Part shown: positions 26,694 to 33,125 of the stretch, in pieces
Layout: every line of letters begins with the position of its first letter
Numbering within the stretch: the first letter of the stretch is position 1
Source: Rubrivivax sp.
Lineage (GTDB): Bacteria > Pseudomonadota > Gammaproteobacteria > Burkholderiales > Burkholderiaceae_C
Length of the DNA stretch: 41,083 nt
NCBI GenBank assembly: GCA_026785885.1
Contig: JAJAZC010000018.1
Coordinates: 1 to 41,083, forward strand
Direction: 5' to 3'
The notes under the pieces: generated by a model
The model's input: only the letters and a program-made list of their open reading frames with translations
Database searches by the model: none
Told to the model about the DNA's origin: nothing
Made by a program: the position numbers and the translations under genes

Positions 26694-26890
26694 CGGCCAA
26701 GCTTTTTGCGCTTGGCGCCCAGCTTGGATTGCAGTCATGCGAGGACGGTCTTGACGGGCACCGAAACGCCCGTGCGGTGGTACCCCTTCGATGCCGCTTG
26801 TGCCCGGGCCTGGAATGCGGTCTGGACACGCCGGAAGACGATAGCGTTTCGCACAGTCGCTTCGGGCTTCGTGGCATGCGTCTTGAACAT
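26690..26890 (-). pseudogene. Putative antitoxin gene with an in-frame stop codon
   Basis: From ATG 26890 the minus strand encodes MFKTHATKPEATVRNAIVFR and continues to VSVPVKTVLA, where a TGA (26735-26737) ends a 51-residue frame. The same frame then continues LQSKLGAKRKKLGR and stops at TGA 26690-26692, overlapping the toxin ATG as ATGA. The geometry and the Lys/Arg-rich end suggest one antitoxin of about 66 residues broken by a nonsense change (for example CGA or AAA to TGA). A functional 51-residue form cannot be excluded. I do not recognise the antitoxin family. Confidence 0.5.
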
Positions 26891-27050
26891 GACGGGAGAG
26901 GTTGCGCGCCAATACGGAGTCGGATGAAACCAACTTTGGGCTGCGGGAGTAGGCGATGCAACTGTCCGAATAGGGATGTGGCACGCTCACCCCCCACCAC
27001 ACAATTTCCGCTTAGGTGCCACCGCGCCCGCAAGTGAAGGAGTCGACACC

Positions 27051-28046
27051 ATGGGGGCCATCTTCATCAGCTACCGCCGTGACGACACCGAAGGTCAGTC
27101 GGGCCGCCTGTTCCAGGAACTGCGACTGGCTTTTGGCGCCGAGAACGTGTTCATGGACGTGGCCACGATCGAGCCGGGTGCCGACTTTCGCCGCGTCATC
27201 GAAAAGAACACCGCTGCTTGTGGCGTGCTGCTTTCGGTAATCGGGCGCAATTGGCTGACGCTGGCTGATGCGCGCGGCCAGCGTCGGCTGGATGACCCCA
27301 ATGACTTCGTGCGCCTGGAGACCGCCGCGGCACTGCGACGCGACATCCCCGTGATTCCGGTGCTGGTGCAGGGCACCCCGATGCCGCGCGCCGAAGAGTT
27401 GCCCGAAGACCTGCGTGAGCTGGCCTACCGCAACAGCGTGGAGCTGACGCATGCGCGCTGGGATTCCGACGTGCAGCTGCTCGTTGCGGCGTTGAAGAAA
27501 CTGCTGGCCCGTGCGCCCGGCGCAGCGCCGGGGCCGGCGGCGGTGGCGCCGGCGGCAGGAGCAGTGCTGCAGGTGCCTGCAACGCCGGCTGCTGCATCCC
27601 GTCACTCTGTGCCGTGGCGGTGGCTTGCTGTGGGCGGCAGCGTCGCGGCACTGGCACTGGCACTGGCACTGGCCCTGGGCAGTTGGCTAATGCTGCGTCA
27701 GCCCGCGCTGGAGGCAGAGCGTGAGGCAGAGCCGCGCCGCCAGGCGCAGATTCGCGCTCACTACGGCGGCATCTGCCGCAATGGCTTTGTGTGGCGCGAA
27801 GCGCGGCCGGGCGACAAAGTGTGCGTAACGCCCGAAGTGCGCAGCCGCACCGTGACCGAGAACCAGGCTGTGGCATCGACCCGTTCGCCCACCGGAGGTG
27901 CCTACGGGCCCGACACCTGCAAGTCGGGATACGTCTGGCGCGAGTCGCGGGCCGACGATGTCGTCTGCGTAGTGCCGTCATCCCGACAGCAGGCCGCCAA
28001 CGACAACGCCCTGGGGCGGCAGCGCGTGGTGCCGCTGCCGGGATGA
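27051..28046 (+). CDS. Membrane-anchored TIR-domain protein with repeated C-terminal motif
   Basis: The N-terminal TIR domain (about residues 1-150) starts MGAIFISYRRDDTEGQSGRL, with NVFMDVATIEPGADF and the NDFVRLE motif holding the probable NAD-hydrolysing Glu90. An Ala/Pro-rich linker, a membrane segment (about 188-213) and a C-terminal part follow. The last part has two copies of C-x-x-G-[FY]-V-W-R-E-[AS]-x3-D-x-V-C-V-x-P, beginning ICRNGFVWRE and TCKSGYVWRE. The ATG at 27051 has a GAAGGAG site. Bacterial TIR proteins often act in phage defence or signalling; the role here is inference. Confidence 0.88.
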   Translation: MGAIFISYRRDDTEGQSGRLFQELRLAFGAENVFMDVATIEPGADFRRVIEKNTAACGVLLSVIGRNWLTLADARGQRRLDDPNDFVRLETAAALRRDIPVIPVLVQGTPMPRAEELPEDLRELAYRNSVELTHARWDSDVQLLVAALKKLLARAPGAAPGPAAVAPAAGAVLQVPATPAAASRHSVPWRWLAVGGSVAALALALALALGSWLMLRQPALEAEREAEPRRQAQIRAHYGGICRNGFVWREARPGDKVCVTPEVRSRTVTENQAVASTRSPTGGAYGPDTCKSGYVWRESRADDVVCVVPSSRQQAANDNALGRQRVVPLPG

Positions 28047-28138
28047 CGGGAGGGGCTGACGCGCAGCTTCGTCATGTAGGCGTGGCCAGGCGTGGGTATT
28101 GCTCTGCCAACGACAGCGCATGACCAGGGAACACTTGC

Positions 28139-28365
28139 ATGGCTGAAGGCCCGTCCATCGTCATCCTCAAGGAAAGAGCCGGTGTCTTCATCGGGCACGA
28201 GATCGTGCGTGTGGAAGGCAATGCGCCGTTCACGAAAGAGCGCCTGCTTGGCCAGCGTGTCGTGGGCCTGCGCAGTTGCGGCAAGCACTTAATGGTCGAG
28301 TTGCCAACGTTCTCGTTGCGCGTTCATTTGCTGATGCTCGGCAGCTACTGCATCAATCAACGCAA
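28139..28365 (+). pseudogene. 5' fragment of a Fpg/Nei-type DNA glycosylase gene
   Basis: The frame begins MAEGPSIVILKERAGVFIGH and continues with HLMVELPTFSLRVHLLMLGSY, the N-terminal domain of an endonuclease VIII-like glycosylase that removes oxidised bases. The family needs Pro as residue 2, which forms the Schiff base; here it is Ala (GCT). The helix-two-turn-helix and zinc finger are absent. At about 28365 the match ends and DUF4384-like DNA begins in another frame. It is therefore a truncated, probably dead gene. Confidence 0.82.
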
Positions 28366-28770
28366 AGGTACCGGCCGGGCGATGCGGTGGAGTTGCAGGC
28401 CAGCGCCTCGCAGGCGGCCTATGTGTACTGCTATGTGCAGAGCCCTGCCAGCGGCCAGATCCAGCGCATCTTTCCCAACCGTTTTGCGCGTGATCCACGC
28501 ATCGAGGCCAACACGCCGCTGTTGTTTGCAGGCGCGCAGGGCTTTCAGGTGGCGGCCGGCGGCGACGGTGCGAAGCAGCAAGTTCTCGGCTGCCTGGCAA
28601 CAGAGCGCGAGGTCTACAACGACCTGCCGCCGCCGCTGCGCTGGGGCGACTTCGAAGACATTCGACCGGGCAGCTTCGAAGCCATTCGTGATGCTTTTCA
28701 GCAGGCGGCCAAAACGCCGGTCGCGCTGGAAGGTGCCTTCATCGAAGTCGCGCCCGAGGCCGCGCGATGA
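28366..28770 (+). pseudogene. 3' fragment of a DUF4384-like gene
   Basis: The frame ending at 28770 reads YRPGDAVELQASASQAAYVY and continues with GQIQRIFPNRFARDPRIEAN and FIEVAPEAAR, like a DUF4384 beta domain, often found C-terminal to kinase, caspase or TIR modules. Its beginning is missing, since 28139-28365 upstream belongs to a glycosylase gene. A 164-codon frame from 28276 would produce a chimera of no known family. The TGA overlaps the ATG of the sigma factor gene (ATGA), suggesting one former operon with the sigma and anti-sigma genes. Confidence 0.65.
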
Positions 28771-29333
28771 CGCTGGACATCTTGATGTCACGCGTGGCGT
28801 TGCGCGATCAGGCGGCCTTCAGGCAGTTGTACGACGACACCTCGCGCTGCCTCTTCGGCATTGCGCTGCGCATGCTGCGCGAGCGGTCGTGGGCCGAAGA
28901 GGTTGTGCAGGAGGTTTACGTCAGCATCTGGAACACGACGCCCGGCTATTCAGCTGCCAAAGCGCAGCCGATGACCTGGCTGATGACGGTGGCGCGCAAC
29001 AAGAGCCTGGATGCACTGCGCAGCCGGCGCGGTGAACGGGCCTGCATGGCGCAGCCAGCCATGCCCGACGGCCAGGACGGTGACGATGTCGCCACGCTGC
29101 CCGACCCCGCCGACGAAGGCCTCGGCCCGCTGCAGCAGCTGTGCGACGCGACCGAGGCCAAGCGCCTGCGCCACTGCCTGCAAGAGCTGGCAGCAGCGCA
29201 GCGCCAGGCCATCGCGCTGGCTTTTTACGACGGCATGACGCATGCCGAATTGGCGGCCCACCTGCACCAGCCGCTGGGCACGGTGAAGGCCTGGGTGCGG
29301 CGCGGTCTGGAGCGGCTCGTGCCCTGTTTGTAG
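28767..29333 (+). CDS. ECF sigma factor
   Basis: The 188-residue protein has region 2 (QAAFRQLYDDTSRCLFGIAL through EVVQEVYVSIW and PMTWLMTVARNKSLDALRSR) and region 4 (LQELAAAQRQAIALAFYDGM, then HAELAAHLHQPLGTVKAWVRRGLERL). These bind core RNA polymerase and the -10 and -35 boxes. The arrangement with a RskA-like anti-sigma gene 32 bp downstream resembles the SigK/RskA type. The start ATG overlaps the end of the DUF4384 fragment. Its target promoters are not visible. Confidence 0.93.
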   Translation: MTLDILMSRVALRDQAAFRQLYDDTSRCLFGIALRMLRERSWAEEVVQEVYVSIWNTTPGYSAAKAQPMTWLMTVARNKSLDALRSRRGERACMAQPAMPDGQDGDDVATLPDPADEGLGPLQQLCDATEAKRLRHCLQELAAAQRQAIALAFYDGMTHAELAAHLHQPLGTVKAWVRRGLERLVPCL

Positions 29334-29365
29334 CGCCACGCGGCACGTGCGGCGCAGCCTGCCGC

Positions 29366-30121
29366 ATGAAGCTGCAGCCGCATCACGACGGGCTCGTTGC
29401 GGAGTACGTGCTGGGCACGCTGCGCGGGCCAGCGCGCGCGCGCCTGGAGCAGTTGCTGCTGCATGACGCGGCTTTGCGCGAGCGCCTGCGCTTTTGGCAA
29501 CAGGCGCCGGTGCCGATGGCGGCTTCGTTGTCCGCCGTGCCATCGCCAGCGGTATGGCGTGCGATTGCGGCCCGGGTCGCACCGCAGGGGAGGCCGGCGC
29601 CGCACGGCAGCGCGCCGCAGCCCGGTTGGTTCAAACGCTGGTTCGGCGCTCGCACGTTCGCGTCGCTGGCCACCGGGTTGATGCTGGGCGTCACGCTGAG
29701 TTGGTTGGGGCCAGGCTGGATCGGCGGCCGCGACGCACCGGTGGCCGAGACGCAGCTGCCTGAGAGTTATGTCGGCGTGCTGGCCGCTGCGAATGGCAAA
29801 CCCGGCCTCATCGTGTCCAGCCGGCGCTACGGCAGCGTGATGGATGTGAAGCAGGTGCAACCCGTTGCGGTCGCGCCTGGGCTCACGCTGTTCTTGTGGG
29901 TCATCGAAGCCGATGGCAGCACACGCCCGATCGGCCCGGTGCCGGCCGGCCCGTTCGTGCAAGTCAGCCTGCCGGCGCCGTCGGAGCAGCTGTTTGCCAA
30001 AGCCGTTGAACTGGCGGTGTCGATCGAAGCCGTTGGCACAACACCTACTGCGCCAACGCAAGCGTTGGCCCACCGCGGCCTGTGCGGCAAGTTGTGGCGC
30101 GTGCCTGCGCCCGAAAAATAG
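29366..30121 (+). CDS. RskA-type anti-sigma factor
   Basis: The 251-residue protein begins MKLQPHHDGLVAEYVLGTLR, the anti-sigma N-terminal helical domain, with RARLEQLLLHDAALRERLRFWQ. A membrane segment is at about residues 103-123 (FASLATGLMLGVTLSWLGP), followed by a periplasmic domain with LFLWVIEADGSTRPIGPVP, typical of the RskA C-terminal domain. It is expected to hold the ECF factor at the membrane until an outside signal triggers its proteolysis. It starts 32 bp after the sigma gene, so the pair is probably co-transcribed. Confidence 0.9.
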   Translation: MKLQPHHDGLVAEYVLGTLRGPARARLEQLLLHDAALRERLRFWQQAPVPMAASLSAVPSPAVWRAIAARVAPQGRPAPHGSAPQPGWFKRWFGARTFASLATGLMLGVTLSWLGPGWIGGRDAPVAETQLPESYVGVLAAANGKPGLIVSSRRYGSVMDVKQVQPVAVAPGLTLFLWVIEADGSTRPIGPVPAGPFVQVSLPAPSEQLFAKAVELAVSIEAVGTTPTAPTQALAHRGLCGKLWRVPAPEK

Positions 30122-30308
30122 ACAGGGGGTGATTCGAAAAGCTGCGTCCAAATCGAACCCGGGCCCGAATGTCCAGAACGACAGCACGCCGATGCACACC
30201 GCACTGAACACCATCGCAGGCCGTCGATCACCGTCACCCCCCGTTTTTTCGTTCGTTATTTCGCTCGTCATTTCATCCATCAGTCCACCTTCCTCAAAGG
30301 CTCCATCG

Positions 30309-30743
30309 ATGAAATCGATTCTTCAATCCAGCGTCTATGCGCTTGCCACAGCCGCTTGCCTGGTCACCACCCAAGCCCGGGCGCAGCGGCCCGCCGACCT
30401 GACCGGCACCACCTGGACGCTGCAGGCCAACCGCACCACGGCGCAGCTGGTGATCAACACGCAGGGCGGCGCCGGTGCGCCCGGTGCGGCGGTGTGCCAA
30501 CACATCGACGCCAACCTGAACACCACGCCCGACATCAAGGCCACCGGCTGGTACTGCCCGGCCACCGGCCGCATCTACCTCGTGCACCGCAACCTGGATT
30601 CGAAGATTGCCGTGCGCGTGTTCACCGGCAACGTGTCCGACCAGGTCATCGGCCAGCCGCTGTACATGGTCGGGACGATGACGGTGTTGATCTCGGCCTT
30701 CGGTGATGTTGGCGAGTACAACTTCTCGGCCGTCAAGCAGTAA
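30309..30743 (+). CDS. Small exported protein of unknown function
   Basis: The 144-residue product has a clear signal peptide (MKSILQSSVYALATAACLVT then TQARAQ, cleavage after about residue 25). The mature part has two Cys (CQHIDAN and WYCPATG) that could form a disulphide and a beta-rich sequence. It lies 187 bp after the anti-sigma gene in the same direction and may be a target or partner of that system, but this is only inference from position. I do not recognise the family. Confidence 0.75.
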   Translation: MKSILQSSVYALATAACLVTTQARAQRPADLTGTTWTLQANRTTAQLVINTQGGAGAPGAAVCQHIDANLNTTPDIKATGWYCPATGRIYLVHRNLDSKIAVRVFTGNVSDQVIGQPLYMVGTMTVLISAFGDVGEYNFSAVKQ

Positions 30744-30795
30744 GCGCCTGCGGCTGGTGCCGATGGCTTGGCCCGCACCGACCCGTGAGCTGACG

Positions 30796-31068
30796 ATGAA
30801 CGACACCGATGCAATGGGCTATCTGGCTTCACTGCTGGTGCTGGCCAGCTTCAGCATGTGCGACATGGTGGCGCTGCGGGTGCTGGCCATCGCCAACAAT
30901 CTGGCTTTCATCGGCTACGCGGCGCTGGCGCACATCCACCCGGTGCTGCTGCTCCACGCGCTGCTGTTGCCGATGAACGCCTGGCACCTGCTGGCCGCGC
31001 TGCGCGGCCGCGGCCTTGCGTGCAGCACGCCGTGCCCGGAGACGGGCCGGCAGGCAGAGCCGTCGTGA
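30796..31068 (+). CDS. Small three-segment membrane protein
   Basis: The 90-residue protein is mostly hydrophobic: segments at about residues 7-27, 30-47 and 50-66, the latter with HPVLLLHALLLPMNAWHLLA. Proteins of this pattern (GY-A-S-LVLA-F-M then NLAFIGYA) are common in proteobacteria next to cyclic-nucleotide or CBS regulators, with no assigned role. I choose ATG 30796. The TGA stop overlaps a GTG that could start the next gene. Confidence 0.7.
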   Translation: MNDTDAMGYLASLLVLASFSMCDMVALRVLAIANNLAFIGYAALAHIHPVLLLHALLLPMNAWHLLAALRGRGLACSTPCPETGRQAEPS

Positions 31069-31433
31069 CTGGCGTAATTGACGCGCGTAGCGATGCGCCG
31101 GCGGCGGCGGATCGTTCTCATTCCCCGGCGAATCTGCCAGCATCCGCGCATGCAAAAGCCCGCACCCGACTCACGGCGCAAGGCCTGGTGTCCGTCCCGG
31201 CGGCGGTGCGCCACTTCCTGCATTTGATTCCGGGCTCGGTGTTGGTGTGGTCGCAGGACGGTGACCGCATCGTCGTCGAGCGGGCCACGCGAAACAGCAC
31301 TGCCGATGTGCACCGGGTGCTGTTTGCGGGCGATCCACCGGCAAGCATGCCCGGCAAGACCCCGGCCGAGCTGAAGCAAGGCCTTGAACAAGGCGTCCGC
31401 CAGCGCACGCAGCGCCGACATGCGGGCCGTTGA
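31065..31433 (+). CDS. AbrB-type antitoxin (VapB-like), start doubtful
   Basis: The core KARTRLTAQGLVSVPAAVRH with SVLVWSQDGDRIVVERA is the AbrB/MazE swapped-hairpin DNA-binding fold of VapB antitoxins, followed by a tail that would wrap the toxin. In this frame the only start is GTG 31065, which adds about 28 unlikely residues. An ATG at 31150 would give MQKARTRL if the A run at 31154-31157 had one more base, so a one-base deletion (or sequencing error) is likely. The gene overlaps vapC by 14 bp. Confidence 0.7.
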   Translation: MTGVIDARSDAPAAADRSHSPANLPASAHAKARTRLTAQGLVSVPAAVRHFLHLIPGSVLVWSQDGDRIVVERATRNSTADVHRVLFAGDPPASMPGKTPAELKQGLEQGVRQRTQRRHAGR

Positions 31434-31800
31434 CGCCAACGTATTGGTGCGCCCGCTGGCCCGTGACGACGCCAAGCAGGTAGCGGCCGCAGACGCCGCG
31501 GTGGCAAAGGGCGCCTGGGTTTCGCAGCTGGTTCTGGCCGAGGCGATGTGGGTGCTCGACGCCGTGTACGAGCGCACGCCAGGCCAATTAAGGGCCGCGC
31601 TGGGCTTGCTGCTGGCACACGAAAGCCTGGTGCTGCAGGACGCAGACGTGGTGGCTGCAGCGCTGGCGCAGTACCGCACCAAGCCGGCTTTGGGCTTCTC
31701 GGACTGCCTGGTGCTCGAGATCGCCCGCAAGGCCGGCCACCTTCCACTGGCCACTTTCGACAAGGCCCTGGGCCACCTGGACGGGGCGCAACGCCTGTAG
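31420..31800 (+). CDS. vapC: VapC-type PIN-domain toxin
   Basis: This 126-residue PIN ribonuclease has the expected acidic residues: Asp in AVDANVLVR at the start, Glu in LVLAEAMWVLDA, Asp in GFSDCLVLEIARKAG and Asp in LATFDKAL. VapC toxins cleave tRNA or rRNA. I choose ATG 31420, inside the end of the antitoxin gene, as usual for coupled VapBC pairs, rather than 31384. The next 76 codons in the same frame after its TAG belong to a different, truncated toxin. Confidence 0.88.
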   Translation: MRAVDANVLVRPLARDDAKQVAAADAAVAKGAWVSQLVLAEAMWVLDAVYERTPGQLRAALGLLLAHESLVLQDADVVAAALAQYRTKPALGFSDCLVLEIARKAGHLPLATFDKALGHLDGAQRL

Positions 31801-32028
31801 GAGAACGAGCGCAGCGACATCGACAAGGACGAAACCGAAGCGTTGAAGGCGTTGGCGGCGCACCTGTTGTCACTGACCCCGCAGGCGATTGCCAAGGCTC
31901 AGAGGGCTGGCGAACTGATATGGGTGGATTGCAATGCGGAAGACCAAATCTCCGATCCTTGCCGCCATTCACGGCACGGCCAGGGGCCTGCACAAGGCGG
32001 GAGTGATGGATCAGCTCACGCTGCGTGA
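31801..32028 (+). pseudogene. Headless HigB/RelE-type toxin gene
   Basis: Directly after the vapC stop and in the same frame, the DNA reads ENERSDIDKDETEALKALAA and QAIAKAQRAGELIWVDCNAE, which matches the C-terminal half of toxins that precede HigA-like antitoxins. The first half, including the catalytic core, is missing, so a deletion has joined it to vapC. The frame runs on to 32028 through the start of the antitoxin gene. Confidence 0.75.
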
Positions 32029-32248
32029 ATTTGACCAGCTGTGCCTCCCGCCGGTCGAGTCATTGGACCCCGAGCAAATCAAGCACATCCGCCAAACCAC
32101 GCGGGTCAGCCAGGCTGTCTTCGCCTGTCTGCTGAACACCAGCCTCTCGACGGTGCAGAAGTGGGAGATCGGCCAGAAGAAGCCCACGGGCACCGCTCTC
32201 AAGTTGCTGCACCTGATGCAAAAGCGCGGCCTCGAAGTTGTCGCCTGA
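31934..32248 (+). CDS. HigA-like helix-turn-helix antitoxin
   Basis: The 104-residue protein has an XRE-type helix-turn-helix: IRQTTRVSQAVFACLLNTSL then STVQKWEIGQKKPTGTALKL. The N-terminus MRKTKSPILAAIHGTARGLH is typical of antitoxins of the RelE/HigB-XRE type. Such antitoxins repress their own operon. Its toxin partner is truncated, so it is now an orphan antitoxin. The start overlaps the toxin remnant, as in intact pairs. Confidence 0.85.
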   Translation: MRKTKSPILAAIHGTARGLHKAGVMDQLTLREFDQLCLPPVESLDPEQIKHIRQTTRVSQAVFACLLNTSLSTVQKWEIGQKKPTGTALKLLHLMQKRGLEVVA

Positions 32249-32304
32249 TCAGGCAGCCGCCCAGGCACCTCAAATCACGCACTGGCCCCACGCCCGCCAC
32301 GCCA

Positions 32305-32943
32305 TCACCGCGCCGCCAACAAGCACCGCAGCTTGATGAACGCCAGCCCGGCCATCACCGCGTCGTTGAGCGCATCGTGGGCATCGCGCAGTGGCAGATC
32401 GAGCTGGTTCATCATGGTCGTGAAGCGCAGGTCGATGGTGCCGCCGCGTTCGTGCGCCGGCAGCTGGCGGTTCTTGAAGTCGTAGTACATGGCTGAGACA
32501 TCGATCTTCGGCTGCGGCAGGCGCACACCGAGCAGGGGCCAGATCTCGCGGTTGAGCATGGCGACGTCGAACTCGAGGTAGTAGCCCACCAGCGGGCGGC
32601 TGCCGACAAATTCCAGCAGCCGGCGCATCGCATGCTCGGGGTCCATGCCCTGCGCGACATCGCTTTCGCGCAGCCGGTGCACGCGCACGGCGGCGGCTTT
32701 GAGCGCGCGCTCGGGGCGCACCAGCAGCTCCAGCCGCTGGCTCGTCAACAAACGGTTGCCGACGATGCGCACCGCGCCTATCGAGATGATCTGATCGCGG
32801 TGCATGTCCAGGCCGGTGGTCTCGCAGTCCAGCGCCACCCACTCGCCATCGGGTGGCGGTTCGTAGAGAAACGCGAAGTGCGGATCGGCCAGGTGATAGA
32901 GCATCCAGGCGCGGTGCACCGATTGGAGCCAGCGCGGGCGCAT
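32305..32943 (-). CDS. DnaQ-like 3'-5' exonuclease (DEDDh)
   Basis: The 212-residue protein has the three exonuclease motifs: VALDCETTGLD (Asp and Glu), YYLEFDVAMLNRE (Asp) and RDAHDALNDAVM with the His and Asp of DEDDh enzymes. It probably degrades DNA or RNA from the 3' end; the short length excludes a polymerase. It lies downstream of, and in the same direction as, the cNMP/CBS gene. This pair commonly accompanies acs/actP genes in proteobacteria. Its start codon is 16 bp from the edge of a large palindrome. Confidence 0.92.
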   Translation of the reverse strand: MRPRWLQSVHRAWMLYHLADPHFAFLYEPPPDGEWVALDCETTGLDMHRDQIISIGAVRIVGNRLLTSQRLELLVRPERALKAAAVRVHRLRESDVAQGMDPEHAMRRLLEFVGSRPLVGYYLEFDVAMLNREIWPLLGVRLPQPKIDVSAMYYDFKNRQLPAHERGGTIDLRFTTMMNQLDLPLRDAHDALNDAVMAGLAFIKLRCLLAAR

Positions 32944-32958
32944 GGTGGATGGCCGGCG

Positions 32959-33125
32959 CTAGTACGCCAACACGGAGATATCGAAACATGATGAAAGCGA
33001 TGGATTCGGGCCGAGGGCAAGGCGCAAAGCACAGCGATGCTCTTTTGCATCGCGAGAATTTGCAACGCCGCCATCGGCCCGAAGACGCGCTTTCATGTTT
33101 CGATATCTCCGTGTCGGGGTACTAG
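32959..33125. repeat. 167-bp palindromic repeat, copy 2
   Basis: The ends are CTAGTACGCCAACACGGAGA on the left and the matching TCTCCGTGTCGGGGTACTAG on the right; the arms continue with TATCGAAACATG and AAAGCG, then CGGGCCGA against TCGGCCCG. The core is GGCGCAAAGCACAG, apical hairpin CGATGC-TCTTTT-GCATCG, and CGAGAATTTGCAACG, as in the copy at 313-427 but with a different stem. The right end includes the stop codon of the CBS gene (33122-33124). It separates the two genes of a minus-strand unit and would form a large RNA hairpin. Confidence 0.9.

Noticed and set aside
26379-27002. A 207-residue toxin starting at 27002
   Set aside because: The first 100 residues overlap the putative antitoxin in another frame and show no domain; the ParE-like fold begins at ATG 26693.
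28276-28770. A complete gene starting at 28276
   Set aside because: Its first 30 codons lie within the glycosylase fragment in another frame; only the later part resembles DUF4384.
28139-29035. A 298-residue glycosylase-like protein
   Set aside because: After about residue 76 the sequence is a shadow of the DUF4384 fragment and the sigma factor gene.
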